NCBI GenBank assembly: GCA_030248215.1
Contig: JASANG010002910.1
Coordinates: 48,466 to 112,465 of the forward strand
Length of the DNA stretch: 64,000 bases
DNA from: Enoplolaimus lenunculus
Taxonomy: Eukaryota; Nematoda; Enoplea; Enoplida; Thoracostomopsidae
Reading direction: 5' to 3'
Below the pieces are notes generated by a model, which saw only the letters and a list, made by a program, of their open reading frames with translations, did no database searches and was not told where the DNA came from. Positions 1-12,890 of this stretch are shown here, in pieces. The number at the start of each line of letters is the position of its first letter. The stretch's first letter is position 1. The position numbers and the translations under genes are program-made.

Positions 1-160
1 GAATTGATATGTGGCTACACCATGGTACATGGTTTACGGATGTTATTTTTGCATTTTTTTTGTTAAAGTTGTAAATTCAAAAGAATTCTTTTTCGATAAA
101 ATTGTTAAATTTTAAAACCAAAAATGACTGCTAAAAATTTACTTATAATTTAAATTTAAG

Positions 161-3100
161 GTGAAAATCGTGCATTTTGGCAATGCGATTCAATTGGGAT
201 TTGTAGCAAATGTGACGGTCCTGAAACAAGTACGCGTCCTTGCGATCCTGCGACGAGATCGTTTTCGTACCCAGAAGATTGTATTAATGCAACGAAATGT
301 CAACGACCTGGTAAGTAAACCAGTGCAAATATTTTTACTCCCAATTGTACAAAAAACATTGCGCTCATGTATACTTTTCCGCCCACATTAAAGGTTCAGG
401 CTTAGGCAAAGGCTCAGGATTAGGCATAGAAATCTTTTTCTTAAACCTTGGCCAATTCATAAGCTTAAAGCCTGTTCAAAGCGTTTAGCGTAAATGTGAG
501 AGAACTGTACAAGATTCGAAAATGTTGAAAACTTTCTAAAATATATACTGCATGAAATGGCCATAAATGGATGTTGTTAAAGCTCTATAGCTTGTGAGTC
601 GCGTTCGTAACCAGAGATAGGGCAGGTATACAGAGTGTAAACGGATAGTAAAAATAACGGAAACGGAATATTGATATAAAAGTATAAAAAATTTCAAATA
701 TGTTTTATTTTTCTGCCAACACAATGGAGGCGTGCAAATTGCCTGTGGTATTTCAAAATTTTTTAAAGAAAATTTGGCGGATGGTTTTAGATGAATTTCG
801 TAATTTTATTTTATTTTGAATATATAATATTGCAAGATATTTCCGTGATTTATAACTTGTAACAGAATTACCGTTATTTCCATAACGGAAACGGAAACAG
901 GCGCTTATTTTTACCAGAAACGGAAAGTGATATCCGGTTACACCCTGCCGATGGGGCTCATTTCCTTTGTAAATACATTGGAAGCTGCTGGTGAAACAGG
1001 TAAAATACCAACCCGCTTAATCTCTTGACATTTTTGGAGCCGCTATACTGTTACATGCAGCGGCCAATGTAAAGAACAAGGGCGGAATAGTATTATAACC
1101 ATATTCCTAAGCATAAGACTAAGCCTAAAGCCTAAGCTTAAACGTAAGAATGAGTTTATTCCTAAGCCTAAACGTAAGCCTAAGCCAAGCCAAGCAAAAA
1201 ATTAGTCTAATACTTAAGCTTTCTCTATACTAGTGCAACACAGAAAACGTTCCACCTCTGATCTTTACATGGGCCCTTTTAGCGAAGAATTACTTCGTTC
1301 ATATTTTCAATTTCATTTCACAGACCAAAACTTTTGAATAATTTTTGTTTAACGTTCCGCCTTTGATCTTTACATGGGCCCTTTTAGCGAAGAATTACTT
1401 CGTTCTTATTTTAAAATTTAATTTCACAGGCGAAAATTTTTGCATAATTTTTGTTTAACGTTCCGCCTCTGATCTTTACATGGACCATTTTAGCGACGAA
1501 TTACTTTGTTCTTATTTTAAAATTTAATTTCACAGACAAAAACCTTTGCATAATTTTTGTTTTAAAGTCAAAAAATGTTTTAGTTGATCTTTCAGCTCCA
1601 CGGACAAGATTTCAATGCACGTTGCATAATATGTGCAATTTATGTCGAGAAGATATGGGAGAATGCCGACCTGAGCTTACAACGTACCGTTCTCCGCAAG
1701 AGTGCATGCGTAACACATCGTGCAATCAACAACAACTGTGTAAGCTTAATGCTTTTCATCGTATAAGTTCAAGGTTCAAAACCTTTAAATCAGTGCCCGT
1801 ATTCTCAAATATGTGTTGTACATATCATCAGTTGCTGATAGATCTTGTAGCTTCTCGACTCACACAGAACGGTGAGTTTCAAAAATTCAGCATATATTTC
1901 AGATTTCAATTACGATATTTCTGTACCAAGTTTAAGACTCGTAATTGTAAGAGTTTGTGAATTTGAAAACCCATCACTATTACCAAGAGTGGATGATGCA
2001 TACTTCAACAAGAGTATTCAACTGGGTACATTCTGTGTAGAAAAGAAAGTATCTGGCACGCGTTGTGCGTATTTTCCCAACCCCTTTTTATTTTAGAGGG
2101 GAGTACAACCGGTGTGAACCATAACACTTTACGTATGCGGCGTCAAACATGGTCTTCTTACAGTTTAATTTAGTGGTATTCGTGCGATAGCGACCTCCCT
2201 CTAAACAAGGAGGGCCGGCCAAAAACGCAACGCCCGGTGGTACATTTTGTACCATGCCGAACCCAAGATTTGCACACTCTTGTCCTGATCCACTCTTGCT
2301 ATTGCTGAGGATATGTGCTATACAAATTTGAGAATTTCGGCTCAGATCTCATATAAAATAGAAAATATTCATGTGGGAAGACTGTTAAGCACCAGTTAGG
2401 TCTGAAGTCCAAAGCTACTATATATTTATAGTTTCCACATGGACCGGAGATCATTTGCATAAAAATGCTTGTTGTGTACTACTTAATGCCTACATTCTAT
2501 TGGACGCTGCTGTCACGTTGGCTTGAAAGCCAATACGACCAAAAAAACTTGTGAAACGAACTGAAAACTATCCAATAATTTCCTACAAAAACTGTTGTTT
2601 TTCAGCAGTCTACGGGTATTTCTGCAACGAATCGGTCGAAGAATGTATTCCATGTCTTGGAAATCAATGTAATGTATCAATAACGACGGGAAAAATATAT
2701 TATTCGTTTGAAGAATGTGCACTGCATACTCGATGTAACAATGGAAAACGGTGTAAGTAAAGCTTTAATAATGTACTAGTCAGCTGGGTTCGCGCAATGC
2801 GCAAATATAAACGAATGTACAACAATCTGTATGCAAAGATTCTCTTCACAGAACGATCACGTTTTTGTTCTAAGAAAATATTGAAAAGAAAACAATGCTG
2901 AAAAGTTGTCCAAATTGCGTATGTGGAGCATTCCAGCGTTTAATTATATGGAGATTATCCCATGAGTAGGACATTTTATGTTGAAAAAATAAACAATAAT
3001 TGTAGTCAAAGTGTTTAAAATTTAAGTCTACATTAACGAAAATTTTGCCGAAGATGCAGTGAGGTTAAAAGCTATAATTAAACAGACGTATGGCGTACTA

Positions 3101-6100
3101 AATGTAAGAAATATATTTTGTACGCTGGCACTCTATCTTTTATGTATCAACCAAATGTATCATTTGAGCATGTATTCTGAACTGTGTGTGGCACCTATGG
3201 CCAGTTGACAGGGCAAACCATTACATACACTGCAAAAAATGGTGAGTCAAACTGAGTTTCTCCGAAATAGGCTCTACGGGACTACTCAAACTGAGTCAAA
3301 TTCGACTCCACCACAGTCACATTCGACTCCCTAAGTCGCACGTTTGACTCTGGCGAGTCGAATCAAACTCAGACCTTATTATGGTCTCGGAAAAGTTTTC
3401 TGACTGGAAGCGTAGCTACCGCCCTTGTTCATCTCAGTTTGTAAAAAATTTCGCTTTCAAATCATAGGATGTATAGCGACGAGTTCTTTCTTTCATTTTA
3501 ATGTATTAATTATTCTCGTTGTTTTTAGTGTCTGTATATTCATTTTTATTGTATTTTCAGTTTTTACTTTTTACTTTCGTTTTTGAAATATATTTTTACG
3601 GTACGGTATGACCCAAAAACTCTGGCCCGCAACCAGTTCTACAGTCTAGAAGCAACAAAAGAATTATTTCAATACAAACCCTGATTTCGAATGTAATTTT
3701 CTAATAGTGCTAATATTTCAATAAGGTGTGCCTAATTAATTTTATCGAAAGGCTATGGAGGTTTCCTGAACACCATTTGGCCACGGTACCGATAAGTTTC
3801 AGTTGGATTTATTATTTTTCAGATTCTAAAGCAAGGCCTGCGTTAGTATATCAATGCCGTCAAATTAGCAACGTCTGCGCTAAATGTGATTTAGAAAAGA
3901 ATTCGTGCAATCCTGATATTCCAATATATCTAACGCAACGCGAGTGTATTTCGTCAACACAGTGCACTACGGCTTCGAATGGTTAGTTTAAATATTGAAT
4001 AACACGGCTCAACAACCCCTTAACTCGTGACAGATCCATTGCGACTCATCAAATTTTAGAAAACGTTTATTTTATGACGCATTTTACACTACTGATAACT
4101 CTGAGTTGAAAAATTTTACTTTTGAAATTTTAACTAAACAAACGCTTTCACGAGTGTATGTCGAAAAGGCATTTTCTCATCCATACAAACGCTTGTTTCA
4201 AAACACAAAAAGGGTGTTGTATTTTTGACGCGATTACTTAAAGGCTGCGTAATTTGGAAGTCAAGAGGTTTTTATTCCTTTTGTCAATTGAAATGTTTTA
4301 CTTTATAAAATTTCAACTAAACAAACACTATTATGCGTTTGACGAAACGTTGCTTTCTATCTATTGAAACGGATGTTTCAAGACACATAAAGCGTTTTGT
4401 ATTTTAACACGATTTCTTAAACGTTGCTTAATATGCAAGTCAAGTGGTTTCCGATACACTGCCTGTATTGTCAATTGAAACGTTTTGCTTTATAAAATTG
4501 CATCTAAACCAACGCTATTTTCTCATCAATAGAGACGGTTGTTTCAAGACACGTAAAGCGCTTTGTATTTTTGACACGATTTCTTAAAGGTTGCATAATC
4601 TCCGAGTCAAGAGAATTCTAACCTTATTGTTATTGGAATCATTTTATTTTATAAATTTTAAACAAAACAAACAAACAAACTCTATAATGCGAATTTCAAA
4701 TCAGTAGAAACGGTTGCTTCAAAAGACATAAAACGCTTTGTATTTTTGACCCGATTTCTTAAACGTTGCATAATTTGCAAGTCAAAAGGTTTCTGACCCT
4801 ATTATCAATTGAAATATTTTACGTTATAAAATTTCAACTAAACAAACGCTACGCTTATGTCAAAACATTGTCATAGAAACGCTAGTTTCAAAACAATTAT
4901 TTTTGACTCATTTCTTTAGCGTTGCGTAGTTTGCAAGTCACTAGGTTCGGACACCCTAACTCTATTGCCAATAAAAGCGTTTTACTTTATAAGTTTTCAG
5001 CTACACAAGCGCTATTATGCGTATGTCAAAACGCTATTTTCTCATCAATATAAACGGTTGTTCCAAGACACAAAGCGATTAATATTTTTGACACAATCAC
5101 TAAATGTTGCGTAATTTGCAAGTCGGGAGATTTCTGACCCTGTGACTGGATTGTGAACTTTGTGATGAAACGTTTTAATTTATAAAATTTCAACTGAACA
5201 AACGCTACACGTATGTCAAAACGCTATTTGCTTATCAATAAAAACGCTTGTTTCAAACTGCATGAAGCGTTTTGCATTTTTGACACGATTTCTTAAAGGT
5301 TGCGTAATTCCTAAGTCAAGAGGTTCCCACCCACTGACTCTACTGTCAGTAGAACGTTTTACTTTATAAATTTTCAACTAAACAAACGCTATTCTGCGTA
5401 TGTCAAAACGCTATTTTTTCTTCAGTAGAAACTGTTGTTTCAAAACACATAAAACGCTTTGTAGTTTTGATACGCTTTCTTAAACGTTGCGTAATTCGCA
5501 AGTCAAGGGGTCTGACTCACTGAATCTATTGTCAGTAGAACGTTTTACTTTAAAATTTTCAACTAAACAAACGCTACGCGTATGTCAAAACGCTATTTTC
5601 TTATTAATAGAAACGCTTGATTCAAAACACATGAAGCGTTTTGTATTTATAACACGATTTCTTAAACGTTGCGTAATTCGCAAGTCAAGAGGTTTCTGAC
5701 CGTGACTGTATTATGAACTCTGGGTTCAATCGTTTTACTTTACAAATTTCACCTAAACAAACGCTATTATGCGTATGTCAAAACGCTATTTTCTCATGAA
5801 TAGAAGTGGTTGTTTCAAAACGCATAAAGCGTTTTGCATTCTATTTGCAAATCAAGAGTTTTCTGATTGTTGTTAACTGAAATGTTTTACTTTTTGAAGT
5901 TTCAAGTAAACAAACGTCGATACGCGTATATCAAAACGCTATTTTTTCATCAATAGAAACGGTTGTTTCAAACGCATAAAGCGGTTTGTATTTTTGACAC
6001 GATTTCTTAACGTTGCGTGATTCGCAAGTCAAGAGATTTCTAACCCATTGACTGTATTATGAACTCTGGGTTAAAACGTGTTACTTTACAAATTTCACCT

Positions 6101-7786
6101 AAACAAACGCTGTTATGCTTATGTCATCCTGTGACTGTATTATGAACTCTGAGTTGAAACGCTTTAATTTATAAAATTTCAACTGAACAAACGCTACACG
6201 TATGTCAAAACGCTATTTTCTTATCAATAGAAACGCTTGTTTCAAAACACATAAAGCGCTTTGTATTTTTGACTACATTTCTTAAACGTTGCGTATTTCA
6301 ATAGTCAAGAGATTCTGACCCATTGAATCTATTGACAATAGGATCGTTTTATTTTATAAATTTTCAACTAAACAAACGCTATTATGCGTATGTCAAGACG
6401 CTATTTTCTCATCAATAGAAACGATTATTTCATACCACATAAAGCGCTTTGTATTTTTGACTCGATTTCTTAAACGTTTGGTTTTCGCAAGGCAAGAGGT
6501 ACTGACCCACTGAATCTATTGTAAGTGGAACGTTTTACTTTATAAAATTTCAACTATACAAATGCTACATGTATGTCAAAACGCTATTTTCTTATCAATA
6601 GAAACGCTTGTTTTAAAACGCGAGAAGCGTTGTGTATTTTTGATACAATTACTTAAATGTTGTGTAATTCGAAAGTCAAGAGGTTTCTGACACAGTGACT
6701 GTATAATGAACTCTGGGTTCAATCGTTTTACTTTACAAATTTCACCTAAACAAACGCTATTATGCGTGTGTCAAAACGCTATTCTCTCATGAATAGAAGC
6801 GGTTGTTTCAAAACGCATAAAGCGTATTGCATTCTGTTTGCAAGTCAAGAGGTTTCTGGCTCTGTTGTCAATTGAAATGTTTTACTTTATGAAGTTTAAA
6901 CTAACAAACGTCATTACGCATATGTCAAAACGCTCTTTTCTCATCAACAGAAACGCTTGTGTAGAAACGCAAAATGTGTTTTGTACTTTAGACACGAGTT
7001 TTAGTCTTGTATAAATCAGGTAAGGTTTTCAAACCCTGGCTTCCATTAGATCTGTTCTTACCTTAGTTTGCTGCAGTGTGAATTTATATGTAAGTCAAGT
7101 ACTTAGGTAAGAACATGGAAAAAAACTTGCGAGCGAAGTTAGCGACAAATAAGGCCCATTTTTGCATTAGTTAATCATAACACAAAAATTAAGTTTGTGC
7201 ACCTCTGCAAAGACCATGCTTGAAATTGACAGGAAAATTAAGCTACTTGTGAGGCACCACACCTCCAACACCATCTTTTTGCTTAAAATATCATTTGCGG
7301 TCCTAGTCTATATTTAAATCTGTAAAATGTTCCAAATTATGTATTTCTTTTAAAATACCTTGCTCATGGTATTGTTTAGATTTTATTATTGACCTCTTAG
7401 CTCTGGTATGCCAACTATTTACCGGCTTTGATATTAACGTATTCTGCTCGAGAATTTATGTCACAATTCGAAGTTGTAAAATTGCAATTATATAGTTGCT
7501 CATAGTATACTCTATGTGTGAAAGCGTTCAATGTCTGATATGTAGAATATATAAATAAAATAAATATATAATATATCTGCATAATTACTATATTGCTAAT
7601 ATTTTAGGATTGCACGAAACGAAATTGGCCTCGGAACAGTTTAGTTGTGATGTTATGCGAGACGCATTTCCGAAAGCATGTGATTCGCTGGTGGCACAAA
7701 GAGAACATTTCTGTAAAACGAGTCCGCTGCGTAGTGCGTGCTTGAAAAGTTGTTGCGCCGAACTCCAAAACAAAGACAATCGGTGA
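161..7786 (+). CDS. Secreted cysteine-rich modular protein with C-terminal ShKT-like domain (5' partial)
   Basis: Exons 161-310, 1596-1739, 2606-2752, 3823-3981 and 7608-7786 (stop TGA 7784-7786); the start lies before the window. All exon borders are GT-AG and all introns are phase 1, so each of the first four exons is a symmetric 1-1 module of about 48-53 residues. Each has six Cys spaced C-x5/6-C-x2-C-x4/9-C-x12/15-C-x5-C (for example QCDSIGICSKC in the first and YQCRQISNVCAKC in the fourth). The last exon has C-x10-C-x10-C-x8-C-x3-C-C, resembling a ShKT domain but ending in adjacent Cys instead of C-x2-C. ShKT domains are typical of secreted invertebrate proteins and are disulfide-bonded. 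I do not recognise the repeated module. Function is unknown; an extracellular role is inferred from the Cys pattern. Any whole exon could be skipped without changing frame. Confidence 0.75.
631..947. mobile_element. hAT-like short inverted-repeat element (CAGAGTG/CACCCTG ends), in intron
   Basis: Begins CAGAGTGTAAACGG and ends CCGGTTACACCCTG, with runs of ACGGAAAC near both ends. Resembles the elements at 22953-23372 and 19223-19959. No convincing target duplication is visible here, and no transposase is encoded. Confidence 0.5.
1062..1275. mobile_element. Telomere-hexamer MITE (GGCC-TIR family), copy in intron 1 of the cysteine-rich gene
   Basis: Left end GGCCAATGTAAAGAACAAGG, right end CTGATCTTTACATGGGCC, internal blocks of CCTAAGCCTAA-type hexamers. 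Same structure as the better preserved copies at 43530-43718 and 46007-46205. The right end has been copied into the tandem array that follows. Confidence 0.65.
1246..1568. repeat. Three-copy tandem repeat (~105 bp) grown from a MITE right end
   Basis: AACGTTCC followed by the MITE terminus (TCTTTACATGGGCCC) and the adjacent flank (TTTTAGCGAAGAATTACTTC) recurs near 1247, 1351 and 1457. The array ends about 30 bp before the acceptor of the exon at 1596. Confidence 0.7.
3226..3390. mobile_element. Foldback MITE with TACACTGCAAAAAAT end (right end lost)
   Basis: Starts TACACTGCAAAAAATGGTGA and carries GAGTCAAA/TTTGACTC inverted motifs as in the complete copy at 60840-61054. The right terminus is missing or eroded. 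Confidence 0.6.
4060..7010. repeat. Satellite array, ~160-195 bp units, about 16 copies, filling an intron
   Basis: The phrase CAACTAAACAAACGCTAT, followed by ATGCGTATGTCAAAACGC and by CACATAAAGCGTTTTGTATT, returns about every 160-195 bp from roughly 4130 to 6960. Units differ by substitutions and short indels, so the array is not recent. It sits wholly inside the 3.6 kb last intron of the cysteine-rich gene. Small open frames here are by-products of the repeat. Confidence 0.85.
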
Positions 7787-8146
7787 AAAAAAACCTATTT
7801 TTCCATAGTCTGTGCCAGCTATGTGTTGTTTGTTTTAATCGATTGAAATGTTAAAATCATTTCGTTGTGACATGTAAACTATGGAGGCCTGCGTAATCAG
7901 TATAAAGCCTATTTAATCTGAGTGTAAACCTAAGCCTACATCTAAACCTAAAGTTAACCAATGTCAAACCTAAGCATAAGCCTAAGTTTTCCAGTCTATA
8001 AGTCACCAGGTCTCCCGTCTCCCGATGGGCAGTTTCCTATATTCTTTTTATGGTCTGATAAATTTATTTGGTATAGGCTGTTTGTCCCCTCGACAGGAAC
8101 AGGTCGATGATAATCGACTTTTGACTTGCTTTGGTTTTAGGTTGTA

Positions 8147-8152
8147 AATAAA
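8147..8152 (+). promoter_or_regulatory. Possible polyadenylation signal AATAAA of the cysteine-rich gene
   Basis: AATAAA lies about 360 bp after the stop codon at 7786. In AT-rich DNA this motif is common, so assignment rests on position only. Confidence 0.25.
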
Positions 8153-8282
8153 ATATCTGATACCTTTATAACGGAGCAGTGATAACGAGTGCCTTAAAGC
8201 CAAGAGACCCGATTTCTACCTAAACAGGGAAACAATTTCACCACTGTGATACCATTTTTTATAGAAAAATCGATATTGCCAG

Positions 8283-8777
8283 CAGGGTACAACCGTAGGT
8301 CTGCCTCCGGTTCTGCACACAAAAAAGTATTTCTGAATTTATTCAGAAAAGTATTTTCTGTGGCAAATTTGTAAAGTTTTTCTGATATTTAAGACAATTT
8401 TTCTAAAAATAACTGGAAAACGTTAATTTTCAGGCTTTATTTCAAAACTTTTTTGAAAACTTTTCTGTTATATAACAAGAAATTTTTTCTTAAGTATCAG
8501 AAATATTATGAGTGCGGCTGCGGCAGAAAATCGGCTTCTGGCTACGGCTCCGGTAGAATTTTTACCCGAGGTTCCGGCAATTTCGTAAGTATTTCAGAAA
8601 GAACTTCCGGAATTTCGAAGAAAATAAGTGTAAAACCACCAACTTAACAACATATTGCAGATATCGGCTAAAATTAACTAATAATCATTTTTGCTACCTA
8701 ACTTCGCCTCACCTCCGGCTCCGGCAAGTTTTTCTGACCTCCAGCTCCGACTCCGGTATTTTTCACCTCCGGTTGCA
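8283..8777. mobile_element. hAT-like element rich in CTCCGG, with another repeat nested inside
   Basis: Starts CAGGGTACAACCG and ends near ACCTCCGGTTGCATG, with GGCTCCGG-type motifs at both sides. The middle (about 8320-8510) matches 32646-32890 (CACAAAAAAGTATTTCTGAA to TATCAGAAATATTAT), so a second repeat has been inserted. No protein-coding capacity is visible. Confidence 0.5.
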
Positions 8778-8879
8778 TGTTGAATGAAAGATCCAGTGAA
8801 GTCAACTGGTAAACTGCGTGATACAAAGCCTGTTAAAGTTGAAAATTATATACTGATTTCATGTTTCAATTTATATACT

Positions 8880-9125
8880 TACACTGTAAATTCTCACGAG
8901 CTAATTAATTTAACTCAGAAAGAGAACTTTGTCCTTGTAAAATTAAAAACAGTAAACATTAACTCATTCCGAGCAAATATAATTCTGGGTTAGTTGATTA
9001 ATAACTCAGAATAAAAGTTCAATCAGTTAAGAATTCTGTGTTCTGAAAGACCTTAGAGCTACCAACCTCTGAGTGGATTCAGCTCATTCTGAGTTAAAAT
9101 CAACTCACTAAAAATTTACAGTGCA
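8880..9125. mobile_element. TA-type MITE with TACACTGTAAATT inverted ends
   Basis: Begins TACACTGTAAATTCTCACGA and ends AATTTACAGTGCA, with many GAGTTGATT/AACTCA motifs. Related copies are at 35746, 38290, 40257, 44666, 59768 and 61082. Ends at TA suggest a Tc1/mariner-like or similar non-autonomous element (inference). Confidence 0.7.
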
Positions 9126-10039
9126 GGTTTAAAATAGGCTTGCGGCAAGGAAAAGTGCACGTGTCAAGCTGAAAAGTTAGTATTAAACCACAGGTTGTTT
9201 GACCTCCTAGACTAAATCTATGTCTGCCAAACAAGCCTGCCATTATCGAACAGCAATTGATCTTTTATTTAGTTTCAATCAGTTAAAGAATATCTAAAAA
9301 CAGTATTTCTTAGCAAAATCTGCAAATAAAGTTTAACACCTATAGATACCAGTTATTACTGCATATCTTTAGCGGTTGAATACAAGCTAAATGAATCAAT
9401 CATTTCATGTTCTGTGCGATGCATTTATAATTGCTTGAGCTTACATGGTGAACCTAACATATATTAACTCTACCATGAGAGGCCTGCCTGCCCACAAGGT
9501 GTAAAGGCCAAGCCAAAACATTAGCCTGAACATAAGCGAACGCCTGTGTCAAATTTAAATCCATCGTAGTCAATCTCACCAGCTTTACAGTGTAAACCAA
9601 GCCTATGTCTAAACCTTCCAAGTCTAAGTCCCCACATGTCTTCATCTTTCAGAAGGCGGGCCCGTATTGTGACATGGGCCGTGACGCTTGTACAGCGAAC
9701 CAAGGCAGACTTTATACAGAAAAGCCGTATCGTGCGTCGCCTGCTAAAATATCACGTTTTGTAAAAGCACTCCGTGTCGATAAAATTGGTTCCGGTTTCA
9801 ATAAATCGCAGACGGCTGTGTGCCTGCAATTAAGGCTGCAACGCCCCGGTCTAATCTAGTGCCCCGTGTACTTTTGGTTGTATTAAGATGGTACCCTTGT
9901 TCCTTTACGCCGTTATTTGCTGAATGAAAATGGTTGGGTTGCAGAAACATTGCTTTGGTTCACCTTTGACTTTTTTCAATGTAGATTGATGTCGTAGTTT
10001 ATTGGGCCTGAAATGGTTTAGATCTCAGACTTTAATTGG

Positions 10040-10311
10040 TACTCTGCAAAAACACTACTTAAAATTACTATAGTTATATTTTGCTAACTTTTTAAAGTAT
10101 AAGTGTGTTAAATATAGAATAAATCTTTGCTCAAATAATGTAAATAATTAAAACTACTGCTGTCATTTGCTGATTAATTAAGCAAATGTAAAGCTAAAAA
10201 ATTGTGTTTGCTTAAAATGAAGTAAAACTTTGCCAAGCACCATAGTAAGTAAAACCGACACTTAATTCGGCAACAGTTTTACTTAGTTTTAAGTATATTT
10301 TTTAGTGAGTA
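10040..10311. mobile_element. Short inverted-repeat element (TACTCTGCAAAAACAC ends)
   Basis: Left end TACTCTGCAAAAACACTACT; the right end read on the other strand starts TACTCACTAAAAAATATACT. Internal sequence is AAGTAAAACTT-rich. Resembles the nested element at 19305-19653. Confidence 0.45.
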
Positions 10312-11012
10312 CTGAGGAAACATATCCAAATTGTCCTGTTGACTGCCATTATTAATAATATGATACTGGAATTTGAATTTTAAATTTTTGAATTAGCTAC
10401 GGTTCTATTATGATTTGCGTTTTGTCTGTTATTTCGAAATAGAGCCCTAATCTTAGGTCGAACATGGGACAAGTCGTGACCCGCCCATCCACCTCTCCCC
10501 GTTATAGCGTGATTCCCGCATGACAGTCGCTAGTGTACTTGAACTTGTGAATCAATGAACCGCGTTTTAAACTTTTGAAAAGTACTTATGTGATTTTTGT
10601 TTTAATTTTTTCTTAAACTTTATCTTTAAAAAACAAAAACCATATTGAAAGAAAGGATGTACAACAGTAGTGGCTTGTTGTAGGATAGGACTTTCCAATT
10701 TACATTCAATGCAGATTTCACTTAATTTTTGAACTTTGAATTAAGTACTAGCTTTATAATAACACCAATTTCTGCTTTCCAAAATAAGCTTATGTTATAT
10801 TTTGAACTTCCACTCCTAATTTTGACTGTGCGATGCAATACGCATATAGAACAGCACCTGCATGTCATTCAAAATTTTTCTACCTTTCACTTTAAGCCTG
10901 TAGTTTGACGTTAGTATAATAACATATTTTTTATGTTTCTAAGTCACGTTTAGGCAACAGACAACGAAAAAGGAATTTACATAGCTAGGACGATGAAGGT
11001 TATTCGCATGAT

Positions 11013-11180
11013 GCCTAAAGTCCTTTCACACGAGCAAAATTTTGCTTCGAGAACTTGCAGCTGCAACTTGCACTTGCAATTATTACGTCTACTTTCTCAT
11101 TGGCTGACGAAAAAATGCAAGTTCTGCGTGCAATTTGCACTGCAAGTTCTCGCAGTAAAAACTTGCACGTATGAATAGGG
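11013..11180. mobile_element. MITE-like inverted repeat with CTTGCA-rich arms
   Basis: AAGTCCTTTCACACGAGCAA on the left is partly mirrored by the reverse complement of CTTGCACGTATGAATAGGGC on the right. Internal GCAAGTTCTCG and CGAGAACTTGC motifs are inverted copies. The small open frame here is not supported as a gene. Confidence 0.5.
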
Positions 11181-11779
11181 CTTAAAGTTGAAATTCTTTT
11201 GTTAACGCAATCGCAAGAGGTTGGTTGATAGACACAGACAGACAGATGAAAGTTTATTCATCAAGACATGTATGTCGCAGAGGCTATTACGCACAGTAGA
11301 AATGCATATTTAAAGGAATAAACTGTAATGAAGCAAAAAGGGGGTTGGTATCCTCACTTATATTTGCTTATCTTACGTTAAAGATTGCGGTCGAATGAAA
11401 AAAACTGGTTAAGTTAGTGTGTCTTAAGAGATTGCTAAAATTTTTATTATTTGAAGCCTTTATTAATGGCAACTCATCACATGACTTGGACGAAAGCGAC
11501 GTGGATTTGAACGCGATTTAGGCATTCTTAATTTAAAAGTATGGCCTCTATTATGGTCATTTTGGGAAAATAAAACAAAATTTCTAGCCTCTAACCCATA
11601 TCATGATAAAGTAGCTAGTGGTTCTTGTTGGAAAACAATGCTTAAAACTCAAACAGGCTATTTTTTATTCTGATAAGCACACCTTTATGCCCAGTAGGCT
11701 ACGCTAATCCTAAAATGTAAGTGTCAGTCCAGGTAGGAACCGGGACTTCAGACCTTTCTACTTAGCAGCTGGAAAAGCG

Positions 11780-11862
11780 GGCCTCCAGAGCGGTATCGAA
11801 CTCCTAGCCAACGAATTCTTAAGCGAACACTTTACCACTGCACCACGCAGCTCGCCTTTCCA
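11780..11862 (-). mobile_element. tRNA-derived SINE head
   Basis: On the minus strand a box-A-like GTGGTGCAGTGGTAAAG (11831-11850) lies about 30 nt upstream of a box-B-like GAGTTCGATACCG (11791-11804), the spacing of a tRNA internal promoter. The sequence beyond GTTGGAAAGG is shared with the element at 47396-47470. It is not a usable tRNA: the anticodon arm is irregular. Confidence 0.55.
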
Positions 11863-12672
11863 ACTCTTTTTATGTGTCCACCGTATGCTGATAGCTAGAA
11901 TACGTACAGTGCACTGCACTATATTGCATGTGCACATAACGGACAAGCGTGTTTCACATGCTTACGGTAAAAACTATTTCGGAAGCAGAAATTTATGATT
12001 GAGGAGATTTACGGAGGAAGTTTTACGGGGGATCGCGAGATATAGTGAAATAAATCTCGCAAGCATAGCGTCCGAGAAGTCAGGCTTATTTGTTAAATCA
12101 CAGTACTAAAATTTACTTTATATAATTTTGTCAGTTTACTTTCCACATCTAGAAAACTTGGAAAACTCATCGCGAGCGAACGGGGTGCGAAGCCAACTGT
12201 AGTTTTATCACCATGTGCACGTATTTAACCTTAATAAAAATGCTAATTTACGACCGATCCGTTTGAGGAGACCTTTGTGTGAAAAGGTATATAAAGTCCG
12301 CGGTACTGTTAAAACGCAGAAAATTTCGCGAGCGTGAATTCAGCATCATTTTCTTGGATTGGATTTCAATAGAAAATTTTAGGTTGGGGTCAGTCTGGAG
12401 GCTTCGTTCGATCGCTAGACACTTGCAACAAATTATCGCAAATTTTTGTCAAGTTAGCCGGAAGAAAGCACAGCTGCCGCTGTCCCGCTTGCTACAGGTG
12501 TGGACTAAAATGCAAAACGTATATAACTGTACGTATACTAATTGCAACAGAAAACTTAGTAACTAAATTGAACTAGGTACAAAATATTAATTTTAACATA
12601 AAAATTTTTCAAAGACAAAGTTTCCAATATTTAAATGATTATAAATCATTTGCCACAAAACTGTAAAAATTC

Positions 12673-12761
12673 AGGATCCTGCATCTTTGAATGCAGGAAC
12701 AGGAATTGAATTTTAGCAGGAATTTTTCCGGCCGGAACAGGAATTCCGGTTAAACCCTGGT
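12673..12761. mobile_element. Fragment of hAT-like element
   Basis: CCTGCATCTTTGAATGCAGG, then GGAATTCCGGTTAAACCCTG, matching the arms of the element at 15391-15817. Only a terminal part is present. Confidence 0.5.
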
Positions 12762-12890
12762 ATATAATATATTTCAATTATTTGCATCAATATATGTATT
12801 ATGTTTTAGTCACGCAAGTTTCGCAAGTTAAATAGTGCAATATTTATATATTTAATAATTATGATAACTAATAATTGTTTTCCATTTTCA

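Noticed and set aside
4060-7010. CRISPR-like array
   Set aside because: The context is a eukaryotic intron; units are diverged head-to-tail satellite copies without unique spacers.
12279-12566. 95-codon open frame (MKRYIKSAVLLKRRKFRERE...)
   Set aside because: Basic, no recognised domain, no splice partners that I can support; could not be distinguished from chance.
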